This document shows positions 27,353 through 36,824 of a DNA stretch of 64,000 bases, piece by piece. The stretch comes from Lachnospiraceae bacterium (GTDB lineage: Bacteria > Bacillota > Clostridia > Lachnospirales > Lachnospiraceae). How positions within the stretch are numbered: position 1 is the stretch's first letter; each line of letters starts with the position of its first letter. Below the pieces are notes generated by a model. The model ran no database searches. It was given only the letters and a program-made list of their open reading frames with translations, and was not told the DNA's origin. The translations under genes and the position numbers were made by a program. The stretch is taken from positions 1 through 64,000 of the forward strand of contig QXXL01000033.1 of assembly GCA_009911505.1 (NCBI GenBank). The letters are read 5' to 3'.

Positions 27353-28903
27353 ATGAAAACAAATATTGCGGGGATTACCCAAAATATGCTGCAGGCGAGG
27401 GCAGAATTAAAAGCCGAATCAGCGGGAAGTACAAAAGAACAGAAGCTGTCTGTTAGTTTTTTTGAAATGATGGGCCAAAGCACGGCATCTTATAACGCCG
27501 GTGCGAAATCAGGCTCCGACGAGCTTGTGTACCGTGTAGATGCGGCAGATAGCAGTTCTACGCAAAATGCATACGATGTTTATGCGAACCCTGCAAAAGG
27601 TGTAGCTGTCAAGGAAGATGTCCCGCCAAAAGAGGTACTTTCGGAGGCATCGGAAGAGCTTACAGAGTACGAAAAGGAGGTTAGGGCTGCTTTAAAAGGG
27701 CAGTTTGGAATCACAGACGAAGAAATTGACCAGATATTGGAAAGCCTGGGGCTTACAATTTTAGATCTGGGAAATATTTCGGATCTGACAGCTTTTGTAC
27801 AGGAGCTGACTGGACAGGACATAGGCGCGCTGTTTTTAAGCGAAGCATTCCAGGATGTGAAAAGCATGGTAACAGAAGCGGCAGAAACGCTTTGTACAGA
27901 ACTTGGCATTTCAAAAGAAGAGCTGGATGCCTTAGCGGAAACATTAAAGTCACAAATGCAGCCCGAAGGGGAAACGCCTGTATTGCCTGAAGGGGAAGCG
28001 CCTGACACAGTAATATCAGAAATGCCAGGGCAGGCAGAAACACTGCAGGAAGGGGCACAGACACAGGAAATTGTAAAAGAAATATCCCCTGAAACGGAAG
28101 GGATTCCACAAAAAGGGCAGGAAGCGGTATCTGTTACTGTACAGGAATCAGAAGCGCCACCAGAGGAAGCTGTTATGGAGGAATCCGGAGATGCCACACA
28201 AAAAGAGGGTACTACTGTACAAAAAAGCGGTGGTTCAGAGCTTGGGCAGGCTGCAGACGGCAGTACTGGCCAAAATTCCGGTGAACCGGAGGAAAACCTT
28301 TTAGAGCAGGCTAAAAATACGGCGCCAGATACGCCGAATGCAGCCGTACACGCGGCAGTGCCAGAAGCACAGGCGGTAAAGGCAGAGCAGTTTGCTATAC
28401 CGCAGGAGACGGCTGTACCTTATGCCAGCCAGATAGACACCATGCAGATCATTGAGCAAATAGCAAAGCAGGTCAGGGTAACGGTTTCGGCTGCGGCCAC
28501 ATCCATGGAGATGCAGCTGAACCCAGAGAATTTGGGCAAGATTTATTTAAACATCACCGAAAAAGAAGGAGCTGTGCGCGCCCAGCTGGCAGCACAGAAC
28601 CAGACAGTGAAAGAAGCGCTTGAGACACAGGTGGCAGAGCTGCGCCAGTCTTTAAGCCAGCAGGGCATTAAGGTAGATGCGATAGAAGTTACCGTAGCGT
28701 CCCATGAGTTTGAGCAGAACTTAGAAGAGAATGCAAGGCAGGAAGAACAGATGCGCGAGCAGATGCAGCAGTCTGGAAAGCAGACAAGGAGAAGCCTTAA
28801 TTTAAGCGAGCTTGACGAATTATCCGGCCTAATGACGGAAGAAGAGCAGCTGGTAGCGCAGATTATGCGGGACAACGGCAACCAGGTAGATTTAACAGCA
28901 TAA
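27353..28903 (+). CDS. fliK: Flagellar hook-length control protein FliK
   Basis: This 516-residue exported molecular ruler has a long Glu/Gln/Pro-rich low-complexity middle (about 210-350, rich in PEGE- and QE-type runs). The conserved FliK C-terminal domain (about 365-460) is marked by MEMQLNPENLGKIYLNITEK, a segment that switches export specificity once the hook reaches its length. The position between the MotE-like gene and flgD is canonical. SD AAAGGAGGAG fixes the ATG. Confidence 0.93.
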   Translation: MKTNIAGITQNMLQARAELKAESAGSTKEQKLSVSFFEMMGQSTASYNAGAKSGSDELVYRVDAADSSSTQNAYDVYANPAKGVAVKEDVPPKEVLSEASEELTEYEKEVRAALKGQFGITDEEIDQILESLGLTILDLGNISDLTAFVQELTGQDIGALFLSEAFQDVKSMVTEAAETLCTELGISKEELDALAETLKSQMQPEGETPVLPEGEAPDTVISEMPGQAETLQEGAQTQEIVKEISPETEGIPQKGQEAVSVTVQESEAPPEEAVMEESGDATQKEGTTVQKSGGSELGQAADGSTGQNSGEPEENLLEQAKNTAPDTPNAAVHAAVPEAQAVKAEQFAIPQETAVPYASQIDTMQIIEQIAKQVRVTVSAAATSMEMQLNPENLGKIYLNITEKEGAVRAQLAAQNQTVKEALETQVAELRQSLSQQGIKVDAIEVTVASHEFEQNLEENARQEEQMREQMQQSGKQTRRSLNLSELDELSGLMTEEEQLVAQIMRDNGNQVDLTA

Positions 28904-28930
28904 ATAGTATAACAGGAAAGGAGAAACGAT

Positions 28931-29656
28931 ATGGCATTAGTAGCACCGGTTGAAAACGGAAAAGTAGTTGAAAAAGAGACTTCGGCATCTGCTAAATCGT
29001 CAAAAGCAGAAGCCAGCAGCACATCGGGGCTGGACAAAGAAGCGTTTTTGCAGCTTTTGGTTGCACAGATGCAGTACCAGGATCCGTTGGAGCCTATGGA
29101 CAATACCGAATATATTTCCCAGCTTGCGACTTTCTCACAGTTAGAAGCGACTCAGAACTTAGCGGATACGGTTAGCCAGGGCATGGCCAATAGCTTAGTC
29201 GGGAAGTATGTGTTCCTGGATGTAACAGATAAGCTTGGGAATGTATCTACGATTGCAGGAAAAGTGGATTATGTGATGTACGAAGGCGGAGAGGTATACC
29301 TGGCAGTCAACGACGGGCTTTATTCGCTTGCGGATCTCAATACGGTAGCAGACGGCGCTTATTATGAAGCGTTTGAGCTGGCAAGCGTTTTCTCGGCGGC
29401 AATCGCAAAGCTTCCGTCCGTAAATGCTGTTACAAAATCCGATGCCGAAGCGGTAAAGAATGCCAGGGCAATGTACGATGCAATGAATTCTTACCAGAAG
29501 GGCTTTGTTCAGGAGAAGGATCTCGAAAAGCTTGAGGCATTGGAGAAAAAGCTTAAAGAGATTTTGCCGCCCGAAGACGATTCGTCCGGAGACAAGGGCG
29601 AAGGGGACGATAAAGTCGATGCGGATGACAAAGACGACAAGCTGTCAGACGGCTGA
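28931..29656 (+). CDS. flgD: Flagellar hook capping protein FlgD with an unusual C-terminal extension
   Basis: FlgD caps the growing hook so that FlgE subunits polymerise. The N-terminal signature LDKEAFLQLLVAQMQYQDPLEPMDNTEYISQLATFSQLE is complete. A short beta domain (about 85-140) follows. The C-terminal 90 residues are unlike standard FlgD: a helical segment reading SDAEAVKNARAMYDAMNSYQ then KGFVQEKDLEKLEALEKKL, of the type seen as helical modules in Gram-positive surface proteins, then a Gly/Asp/Lys-rich tail. SD GAAAGGAG precedes the ATG, 27 bp after fliK. Confidence 0.93.
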   Translation: MALVAPVENGKVVEKETSASAKSSKAEASSTSGLDKEAFLQLLVAQMQYQDPLEPMDNTEYISQLATFSQLEATQNLADTVSQGMANSLVGKYVFLDVTDKLGNVSTIAGKVDYVMYEGGEVYLAVNDGLYSLADLNTVADGAYYEAFELASVFSAAIAKLPSVNAVTKSDAEAVKNARAMYDAMNSYQKGFVQEKDLEKLEALEKKLKEILPPEDDSSGDKGEGDDKVDADDKDDKLSDG

Positions 29657-29673
29657 TTAAGCGGGGTGGAAGC

Positions 29674-30069
29674 ATGGAAAAGATCACAAACCGGTTTACA
29701 TCCATTGAACAGGTTGCGGGCAAGTATTTAAAAACATCCGGGAATGCAAGGACGCAGGAAGAACCCCCGGTTTCTTTTGGAGAAATCCTGCGTAAAAAAC
29801 AGTCGGAGACGGCATCGGAGCTGAAATTTTCCAAGCACGCTTCTATGAGGTTACAAAGGCGGAACATAAACCTTACAAAGGAACAGAACGAACGTTTGGA
29901 AAACGGCGTATTAAGGGCCGGTGAGAAAGGAATCCGGGAATCCCTCGTGATGGTGGATTCGCTGGCATTTATCGTAAATGTTCCAAGCAAAACCGTTGTA
30001 ACCGCAATGGATCAGACAGAAACGCAAAATAACATATTTACCAATATTGACGGCGCCGTCATTATGTAG
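29674..30069 (+). CDS. Flagellar operon protein, TIGR02530 type
   Basis: This 131-residue protein always sits between flgD and flgE in Firmicutes flagellar operons. The family core is visible as FSKHASMRLQRRNINLTKEQ, followed by ESLVMVDSLAFIVNVPSKTVVTAMD. Its molecular role is not established; export or hook assembly is inferred from position only. SD GGGGTGGAAG lies upstream. About 80 bp separate it from flgE. Confidence 0.88.
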   Translation: MEKITNRFTSIEQVAGKYLKTSGNARTQEEPPVSFGEILRKKQSETASELKFSKHASMRLQRRNINLTKEQNERLENGVLRAGEKGIRESLVMVDSLAFIVNVPSKTVVTAMDQTETQNNIFTNIDGAVIM

Positions 30070-30149
30070 CTGGGCCTTAGGGAAAGCTGATATGCCCTCG
30101 ACTGACAGAGAGGGCAGGCGCGCCATAGATTATTAGGAGGTCATTCATT

Positions 30150-31898
30150 ATGATGAGATCATTATTTTCTGCTGTGTCAGGCCTTAAGACACATCAGACC
30201 AAGATGGACGTAATCGGTAACAACGTTTCTAACGTTAATACTACGGCGTTCAAATCATCCAATGTAGTTTTCAGTGATATTATGTACCAGACAACCGCAG
30301 CCGCGACAGCAGCCAATGCCGCAACTGGCAAGGGCGGTGTTAACGCAAAGCAAATCGGCCTTGGCGTTACGACCGGGGCAACCAAGGTTACTATTACAAA
30401 CCCTGGTTCTGCGCAGACAACCGGGGATCCATTTGATATCCGTCTGACTGATAAGGTATCCACCAACTTCTTTATCGTAAACGACGGTATGAGGAACATC
30501 TTTACCCGTTCAGGGTCGTTCTTTATTGACGGGGCAGGCAACCTTGCCATGACCTCTACCGGTTATACGGTTATGGGCTGGCAGGTAGATCCGGAAACCG
30601 GCAACATCAAGAAGGATACCGTATCCGCCTTGCGCGTGATGCAGGAGAAGAATTTAACATCCCCGCCGGAATCCACGACGGCTGCGACAATCGGCGGCAT
30701 CATTGACAAAAACGATACCAATGTGACAAGCGATGAAGGCCAGACCCTGAATTTAAATTTCTACGACCGTTTGGGATACCAGTATGTGGCACAGTTTTCC
30801 TTAAAGCTGACGGATGCAAAAACGCAGTCTTATACGGTTGAACTGTCCGATATCCTGGATTCGGAGAATAAATCCATACTTTCTGAATATATTGATGGCG
30901 GCGGGGATTTGGCAGCGGTATTCGGAAGGAATACGACTGCAAAGAAGACATACCCGATTACACAAAAAGATATCAAGTATATGACAGACGGGGATTTCAA
31001 CCTGGGGTACCAGGGAGAGGGCTATTATTTTTCCTATTCCACCTTTGATACGGCAGGCAACCCGCTGACCGAATATGTACAGGTGACGGTAGATCCTGCC
31101 ACCAATACATATACCATTCCAGAATACAGCTATTATGCGGATGCGCAGAGCGGTATGGATCAGACAGGCGCCATTACGGTTCCTGAGAAGATAGGGGCAG
31201 TTACAGATCTGTTTGGGATAACGCAGGCACAGTTAAACTCGATTGGCAGCCCGACTGTGCCAACCGGATCGTTTAATACGACGACAGGTGCGTTTGAATA
31301 TACGACTCCGGCAGTTAACTTTACCTTAAAGATTGACCCTGACAACGGTAACTTCTCTTATGTCGGCATGCAGGGATCGGATCAGGTAACATTAAACCTA
31401 GCAAATACCCTTGGCAACCAGTTTACCGATATTGATATTGACTTTTCCTCCTGCATAAGCTCAGATAACGGCGGAAAGAGCACCATAGCTGCGGAAGGAG
31501 GCTTTGAGAACGGGACGGTTGGAAAGGGTAAAGCCCTTGGTACTTTGATTGGCCTTAGCGTCAGCAACGACGGCAAGATTTTCGGCGCATACGACAATGG
31601 CAACACCACACTGCTTGGGCAGATTGCGGTAGCACAGTTTGCAAATGCTTCCGGCCTTGAGAAAATCGGCGAGAACTGCTACGGCACGACTCTAAACTCC
31701 GGCGAGTTTGACGGGATTGGCGTGGAAATCGCAGCAGACGGCAGCAGCATGACATCCGGCGAGCTTGAGATGTCAAACGTTGATTTATCAACGGAATTTA
31801 CACAGATGATTATTACCCAGAGGGGCTTCCAGTCGAATTCACGTATTATTACGGTATCCGATACGCTGCTTGAGGAGCTGATTAATCTCAAACGATAA
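30150..31898 (+). CDS. flgE: Flagellar hook protein FlgE
   Basis: This 582-residue hook subunit begins MMRSLFSAVSGLKTHQTKMD with GNNVSNVNTTAFK, the rod/hook N-terminal motif. It ends with VDLSTEFTQMIITQRGFQSN and a polymerising helix. It is longer than the roughly 400-residue enterobacterial FlgE because of a large variable middle (about 180-450) that would be surface-exposed. SD AGGAGG lies eight bases before ATG 30150; a second ATG at 30153 is also possible. The usual small gene flbD does not follow. Confidence 0.95.
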   Translation: MMRSLFSAVSGLKTHQTKMDVIGNNVSNVNTTAFKSSNVVFSDIMYQTTAAATAANAATGKGGVNAKQIGLGVTTGATKVTITNPGSAQTTGDPFDIRLTDKVSTNFFIVNDGMRNIFTRSGSFFIDGAGNLAMTSTGYTVMGWQVDPETGNIKKDTVSALRVMQEKNLTSPPESTTAATIGGIIDKNDTNVTSDEGQTLNLNFYDRLGYQYVAQFSLKLTDAKTQSYTVELSDILDSENKSILSEYIDGGGDLAAVFGRNTTAKKTYPITQKDIKYMTDGDFNLGYQGEGYYFSYSTFDTAGNPLTEYVQVTVDPATNTYTIPEYSYYADAQSGMDQTGAITVPEKIGAVTDLFGITQAQLNSIGSPTVPTGSFNTTTGAFEYTTPAVNFTLKIDPDNGNFSYVGMQGSDQVTLNLANTLGNQFTDIDIDFSSCISSDNGGKSTIAAEGGFENGTVGKGKALGTLIGLSVSNDGKIFGAYDNGNTTLLGQIAVAQFANASGLEKIGENCYGTTLNSGEFDGIGVEIAADGSSMTSGELEMSNVDLSTEFTQMIITQRGFQSNSRIITVSDTLLEELINLKR

Positions 31899-31948
31899 TC
31901 AATAATTAAAGTATAAGTGTTCCATTTTAACACAATTTGTGGTAAGAT

Positions 31949-31989
31949 GTGTGTATGATTTGGTGACCTGCTTACTGGATCATACACAC
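31949..31989 (+). terminator. Hairpin between flgE and motA
   Basis: GTGTGTATGAT (31949-31959) pairs perfectly with ATCATACACAC (31979-31989) around a 19-nt loop, followed by only CTTTT. It is probably an attenuator or mRNA-processing hairpin dividing the operon rather than a full stop. Confidence 0.5.
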
Positions 31990-32035
31990 TTTTACTGAAA
32001 AGCCGGAGAGCTGTTTTAAAAAAAATTCATACAGC

Positions 32036-32064
32036 TTGTAGACAAGTGTGTGAAAATCTAGTAA
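32036..32064 (+). promoter_or_regulatory. Possible internal promoter before motA
   Basis: TTGTAG (32036-32041), 17 bp, TAGTAA (32059-32064) lies in the 224-bp flgE-motA gap, just after the hairpin. The -10 is weak, so this is tentative. Confidence 0.3.
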
Positions 32065-32122
32065 ACTAGTAACGATAGGTTTTTGTCAGAGAAAAAATAA
32101 TGAAATGGGTAGGTGAGAATGA

Positions 32123-32904
32123 GTGGATATAGCATCTTTATTGGGTATTGTCCTCGGCTTGGCGATGACTGTCTTCGGTATTCTGTCAAACAAGGCTGAG
32201 TTGCTCGGATACATAGACGTGCCATCTGTCATCATTACGATTGGTGGATCTATTACGGGCGTTTTGGGTTCCTTTAAGCTAAGCGATTTTATTAACGGCT
32301 TTAAGAGCTTTGCGCTTGTTTTTAAGGAAGATGCCATGGATCCAGGGGAGATTATCGGCAACGTAATTAACCTGGCGAATGTAGCCAGGAAGGAAGGCCT
32401 TCTGGCGCTGGAAGAAGCGTCAAACGACATTGACGATCCATTCTTGAAGAAAGGGATTATGCTGGTAGTAGATGGTACGGATCCGGAGCTTGTACGCGGA
32501 ATATTGGAAACAGAACTGGCGTGCCTGGAAGACCGCCACAAAAAGGTAATCGGTTTCTGGGAGAAATGGGCGGAATTAGGCCCTGCCTGGGGTATGATCG
32601 GTACCCTGATTGGTCTTGTAAACATGCTCAACAACATGGAAGACGCATCGGCAATCGGGCCTGCTATGGCGGTTGCGTTGCTGACGACTCTGTATGGTTC
32701 CATGATTGCGAACTGGCTGTGTACCCCAATTGCGTCTAAGATGAAAGTGAATAACGATTAGAAGTCATTGTAAAAGATGTTATGGTAGAAGGCCTTCTCT
32801 CTATCCAGGCGGGAGAGAACCCGCGTGTTATTGAAGAGAAACTCAAATCCTTCCTGTCACCGGCCATCCGAGACAGCGTTGGCACCAGCGGAGGTGAAGA
32901 ATAG
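32123..32904 (+). CDS. motA: Flagellar stator protein MotA, frameshifted near the 3' end
   Basis: MotA forms the proton or sodium channel stator with MotB. The first frame (32123-32761, 212 residues) has the four TM helices and GPAWGMIGTLIGLVNMLNNM, but stops at TAG right after KVNND. Shifted by one base, the DNA continues as EVIVKDVMVEGLLSIQAGENPRVIEEKLKSFL, the standard MotA tail, to TAG 32902-32904. That stop overlaps the motB start by one base. Restoring one base near 32756-32762 (for example GATTA to GATTTA) gives a normal 260-residue MotA. The start is GTG 32123, six bases after AGGTGA. There is no homopolymer at the shift. Confidence 0.9.
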
Positions 32905-33728
32905 TGGCGAAAAAGAAACAGGAAGAAGCACCAAAAGGCTCACCGGCATGGATGGCTACGTTTAGTGACTTGATGAATCTGTTACTGTGTTTCTTCGTGT
33001 TGCTCTTTTCCATGTCAACGGTGGATGCAGCTAAGTTTGAAATGGTAGTCGCTTCTTTGCAGAGTACTTTCAGCGTACTGCCCGCCGGCGGATCTTCTAT
33101 TGGGGAAGGGGAGCTGATTTCTTCGGGTGTTAGCCAGCTAAAGGATTTCAGTATGTACTTTGAGCAGCTTTCCTCTGAAGAAACGGATGATACACAGACG
33201 GAAGAAAGCAAACAGGATGAGGGACAAAGCGTAAAGGAAACATACCAGCAGGAGGCCTTAAAAGAATCAGAGCAGATGGCGGAGCAGATCAGCAAAGAAG
33301 TAGAGAAGGACGGAATCCAGAACCAGGTGGAAGTGGATTTCAACGGACAGTATGTCCTGCTGACGTTAAACGGCGCATTGTTATTTGATTCGGGGAGTTC
33401 TGAGATACGGCAGGATGCGTATCCTCTGGTTGATAAAATCGGTGCAATTTTAACAAACTACCGCAGTAATATTATAGAGATAGAAGGGCATACGGACAAC
33501 GTGCCGATTTCTAACAGCAAGTATGAGAACAACGATGTGCTTTCTATGTACCGTGCGCTAAGTGTTGCGGATTACATTAGGGGCATTACGGATTTGGAAT
33601 CGGGCCTTATCAAATCATCGGGGAGAGGGGAGTACGTTCCGATTGCAGATAATGCAACGCCGGAAGGGCGCGCCCGCAACCGAAGGGTAGAAGTCAAAAT
33701 TTATAACTCCTATAGTTCAGGCAATTAA
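32904..33728 (+). CDS. motB: Flagellar stator protein MotB
   Basis: This 274-residue protein has a basic N-terminus (AKKKQEEAPKG), the single TM with the ion-binding aspartate (WMATFSDLMNLLLCFFVLLFS), a Glu/Gln-rich linker, and a C-terminal OmpA-like peptidoglycan-binding domain (LLFDSGSSEIRQDAYPLVDKI, then IEIEGHTDNVPI). It anchors the stator to the cell wall. GTG 32904 lies six bases after GGAGGTGA and overlaps the motA stop. Confidence 0.95.
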   Translation: MAKKKQEEAPKGSPAWMATFSDLMNLLLCFFVLLFSMSTVDAAKFEMVVASLQSTFSVLPAGGSSIGEGELISSGVSQLKDFSMYFEQLSSEETDDTQTEESKQDEGQSVKETYQQEALKESEQMAEQISKEVEKDGIQNQVEVDFNGQYVLLTLNGALLFDSGSSEIRQDAYPLVDKIGAILTNYRSNIIEIEGHTDNVPISNSKYENNDVLSMYRALSVADYIRGITDLESGLIKSSGRGEYVPIADNATPEGRARNRRVEVKIYNSYSSGN

Positions 33729-33746
33729 CAAGAAAGGAACAGGAAT

Positions 33747-34262
33747 ATGAAAAAGAATTTGATTACGGTTATGGTCTTGGCGTTAGTCTTAGTCAACCTG
33801 GTTTTGACAGCTGTCCTGACAATTACAATCTTGCCGCAGACAAAAAAGGCAAATGAGCTGATTACCCAGGTTTGCTCGGCCATTGATTTGGAGCTGCGGA
33901 GCGGTGCGGTATCGGGGGATACCTTGCGTGTTCCGATTGACAAGGTTGCTTCTTATGATATCGAAGAGATGACAATCAATTTAAAAGACGGCGGCGACGG
34001 CAAGAAGCATTATGCGGTGATTCAGGTATCCCTTTCCATGAATACGGAAAGCGAAGGCTATAAAGAGTATGGCGGAGAGAAGATGGCGGAAAAGCTAAGC
34101 CTTATTAAGAATCAGATTAATTCAATTGTTTCCGGTTTTACATACGAGGAATTTACAGCAGACCAGCAGGGTGTACAGGACGCTATTCTTGCAGGGCTGC
34201 AGCAGTTATTTAATTCTGATTTTATTGTAAGCGTAGGATTTTCCAAAGTAACTGCACAATAA
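33747..34262 (+). CDS. fliL: Flagellar basal body-associated protein FliL
   Basis: This is a 171-residue single-pass membrane protein. The TM segment lies at about residues 5-28 (LITVMVLALVLVNLVLTAVLTI) and a periplasmic domain of FliL type ends with LFNSDFIVSVGFSKVTAQ. FliL associates with stators and modulates motor torque. Assignment relies on topology, length and its position between motB and fliM. SD GAAAGGAACAGG lies upstream. Confidence 0.88.
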   Translation: MKKNLITVMVLALVLVNLVLTAVLTITILPQTKKANELITQVCSAIDLELRSGAVSGDTLRVPIDKVASYDIEEMTINLKDGGDGKKHYAVIQVSLSMNTESEGYKEYGGEKMAEKLSLIKNQINSIVSGFTYEEFTADQQGVQDAILAGLQQLFNSDFIVSVGFSKVTAQ

Positions 34263-34294
34263 TGAAAAGCGGATTAGGCGGGTGGTGAAATTTC

Positions 34295-35275
34295 ATGGGT
34301 GATGTGTTATCCCAGAACGAGATAGACAGTTTGCTAAAGGCATTAAACGAGGGCGAGCTTGACGTAGATGAAATGAAAGACGCTCCGGAGAAACCGGTGA
34401 AGAACTATGATTTTGCGAGGCCTTCCAAATTCTCGAAGGAGCATTTAAGGACACTTGAAATCATATTTGAGCATTATGGAAGGTTATTATCCACAAACCT
34501 TCCGGTGTATTTGAGGAAAAGCGTCCAGGTGGAGGTGATGGATTCCGAAGCCGTTACATATTCGGAGTTTTCCAATGCGCTTTCCAACCCGGTTTTGTTA
34601 GGAGTTGTGGATATGGCGCCGCTAAATGGCAATATTATCATAGGCGTGGCATCTAAGCTGGGTTATTCCATTGTGGACCGCATGCTGGGTGGCGTGGGTG
34701 CACCGTTGGAGAAGAGCCGCGATTTTTCGGAGATAGAACTTTTAATCCTGGAACGGATTATGGTTGTATGCGTAGAGCTGCTGAGTGATCCGTGGCAGAA
34801 TGTAGTCAAGATTCATCCCCGGCTTGAGCGGATCGAAACAAATTCGCAGTTTGCCCAGATTATTTCCCCGAATGAGATGATAGCGATTGTCACCATCAAT
34901 ATCAAAATTGGGGATGTGGAAGGCCTGATGAATGTCTGCCTGCCGTTTATTACGTTAGAACCTGTCATGGATAAATTGAATACGAAGTTCTGGTATTCAA
35001 GTATCAAAAAGAGTGACGAAGCGGTATATACGGAGGCGATCCAGGGCTTGATATCCAGGGCACCCGTGCCAATCAAAGCCTATCTGGGCAAGAGTACGGT
35101 TTCTGTCAATGATTTTACAAACCTCCAGATAGGGGATGTTATCCGTCTGGATTCAAAAGTAGACAGGGAATTGGATATCTATGTTGGCAATATACGCAAA
35201 TTTACTGCATTACCGGGTGCGTCTGGCAACCAGTATGCAGTCAGGATCACATCAGTAATCGGAGAGGAGCAGTAG
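34295..35275 (+). CDS. fliM: Flagellar motor switch protein FliM
   Basis: This 326-residue C-ring protein has an N-terminal CheY-P-binding peptide (LSQNEIDSLLKAL), a CheC-like middle domain, and a C-terminal SpoA domain (about 250-320; RAPVPIKAYLGKSTVSVNDFTNLQIGDVI). Binding of CheY-P switches rotation direction. The gene precedes fliY by three bases. Confidence 0.96.
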   Translation: MGDVLSQNEIDSLLKALNEGELDVDEMKDAPEKPVKNYDFARPSKFSKEHLRTLEIIFEHYGRLLSTNLPVYLRKSVQVEVMDSEAVTYSEFSNALSNPVLLGVVDMAPLNGNIIIGVASKLGYSIVDRMLGGVGAPLEKSRDFSEIELLILERIMVVCVELLSDPWQNVVKIHPRLERIETNSQFAQIISPNEMIAIVTINIKIGDVEGLMNVCLPFITLEPVMDKLNTKFWYSSIKKSDEAVYTEAIQGLISRAPVPIKAYLGKSTVSVNDFTNLQIGDVIRLDSKVDRELDIYVGNIRKFTALPGASGNQYAVRITSVIGEEQ

Positions 35276-35278
35276 ACA

Positions 35279-36439
35279 ATGGATGGAATGTTATCGCAGG
35301 AAGAAATTAACGCCCTGTTAAACGAAACGGACGGTTCTGGTGAATCGGAACAGCCGCTTTCTGATTCTGAAAAAGATGCAGTAGGTGAAGTCGGTAATAT
35401 CAGCATGGGAACAGCAGCGACAACATTGTTTTCATTGGTGAACAGGAAGGTTGATATTTCGACACCGGTTGTATCCACGGCTACATGGGATGACATTGTT
35501 GCGGCTTATGAAAGGCCCTGCGTATTTATCCGGATCGGATATACGGTGGGTTTAGATGGAAGCAATGTACTTGTATTAAAGGAACATGATGTAAAAGTAA
35601 TCACCGATTTGATGATGGGAGGGGACGGGACCAATATCAGCGAACCGCTTGGCGAGCTGCACTTAAGTGCAATTTGCGAAGCGATGAATCAGATGATGGG
35701 TTCAGCAGCAACCTCACTTTCATCCATGTTAAATAAAATGATTGATATTAGCCCGCCGGAGGCAGACGTAGTAGACGTGGCAGAGACGGTAGACGGAGGG
35801 CAGATTGACAGCTTTTTGGCCGGAGAGTTTGTCATGATTTCATTCCGCATGGAAATTGGTGATTTGGTCAACAGCCAGATTATGCAGTTGTATCCGTTCT
35901 CTTTTGCAAGGGAGATGTGCTCGAGTATCACGAAGAACATGGAAATGGGGTCGGAGCCGCCTGTAGCAGAAGCTCCGGCAGAGCAGCCGCAGCAGCAGCC
36001 AGTACAGCAGCAGCCGATGGCACAACAAATGGAGCAGCCAGTCATGCCCCCACCGCAGCAAATGCCGCAGCAGATGGGGATGCCGATGGGGCAGCCAATG
36101 ATGGGAGGACAGCCAATGATGGGACAGCCGATGATGGCTCAACCGGTTAATGTACAGCCGGCGCAATTCCAGAGCTTTGCACAGGGGATGAGCCCTGCAT
36201 TGCAGTCAGAAAATATCGATCTGATTATGGATGTGCCTTTGGACGTGACCGTTGAATTGGGAAGAACAAGTAAATCAATCCAAGAAATTTTAGATTTTAC
36301 TCCAGGCACGATTATTGAACTGAATAAACTTGCGGGAGAGCCGATTGATGTACTTGTAAACGGAAAGTATGTAGCAAAAGGCGAAGTAGTTGTAATTGAA
36401 GAAAATTTCGGTATCCGAATTACTGAAATTGTCAAATAA
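35279..36439 (+). CDS. fliY: Flagellar motor switch phosphatase FliY
   Basis: This 386-residue FliY joins an N-terminal CheY-P-binding peptide (MLSQEEINALL) and a CheC-type phosphatase domain with two ExxN active sites (EVGNISMGTAATTL and CEAMNQMMGSAATSL). A Gln/Pro/Met-rich linker (about 235-305) with QPMMGG/QPMMGQ repeats follows, then a C-terminal FliN/SpoA domain. It both builds the C ring and dephosphorylates CheY-P. Both phosphatase sites look intact. A separate CheC is encoded at 45465. Confidence 0.95.
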   Translation: MDGMLSQEEINALLNETDGSGESEQPLSDSEKDAVGEVGNISMGTAATTLFSLVNRKVDISTPVVSTATWDDIVAAYERPCVFIRIGYTVGLDGSNVLVLKEHDVKVITDLMMGGDGTNISEPLGELHLSAICEAMNQMMGSAATSLSSMLNKMIDISPPEADVVDVAETVDGGQIDSFLAGEFVMISFRMEIGDLVNSQIMQLYPFSFAREMCSSITKNMEMGSEPPVAEAPAEQPQQQPVQQQPMAQQMEQPVMPPPQQMPQQMGMPMGQPMMGGQPMMGQPMMAQPVNVQPAQFQSFAQGMSPALQSENIDLIMDVPLDVTVELGRTSKSIQEILDFTPGTIIELNKLAGEPIDVLVNGKYVAKGEVVVIEENFGIRITEIVK

Positions 36440-36460
36440 CCAGGATAGGAGATTAAAAAG

Positions 36461-36823
36461 ATGGCAAAAAATATTTTAGTATGTGACGATGCAGCATTCA
36501 TGCGGATGATGATCAAAGATATTTTAACAAAGAACGGCTATAACATTGCCGGAGAAGCAGAGAACGGTTTGAAGGCGGTAGAAAAATATAACGAAACCAA
36601 ACCGGATTTGGTACTTATGGATATTACAATGCCTGAAATGGATGGGATCCAGGCGTTAAAGAAAATCAAAGAAATGGATCCAGCAGCTAAAGTTGTTATG
36701 TGTTCTGCAATGGGACAGCAGGCTATGGTTATTGAAGCAATCCAGTCGGGGGCAAAGGATTTTATTGTAAAGCCGTTCCAGGCAGAACGTGTGTTGGAAG
36801 CGGTAAAAAAAGTCGTAGGTTAA
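36461..36823 (+). CDS. cheY: Chemotaxis response regulator CheY
   Basis: This stand-alone receiver of 120 residues has the acidic pair DD in ILVCDDAAF, the phosphoacceptor Asp in LVLMDITMPEMDG, the switch Ser in MCSAMGQ, and the conserved Lys in IVKPFQ. It carries the phosphorylated signal from CheA to FliM. Its position after fliY is normal. No cheA is present in this window. SD ATAGGAG lies upstream. Confidence 0.95.
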   Translation: MAKNILVCDDAAFMRMMIKDILTKNGYNIAGEAENGLKAVEKYNETKPDLVLMDITMPEMDGIQALKKIKEMDPAAKVVMCSAMGQQAMVIEAIQSGAKDFIVKPFQAERVLEAVKKVVG

Positions 36824-36824
36824 C

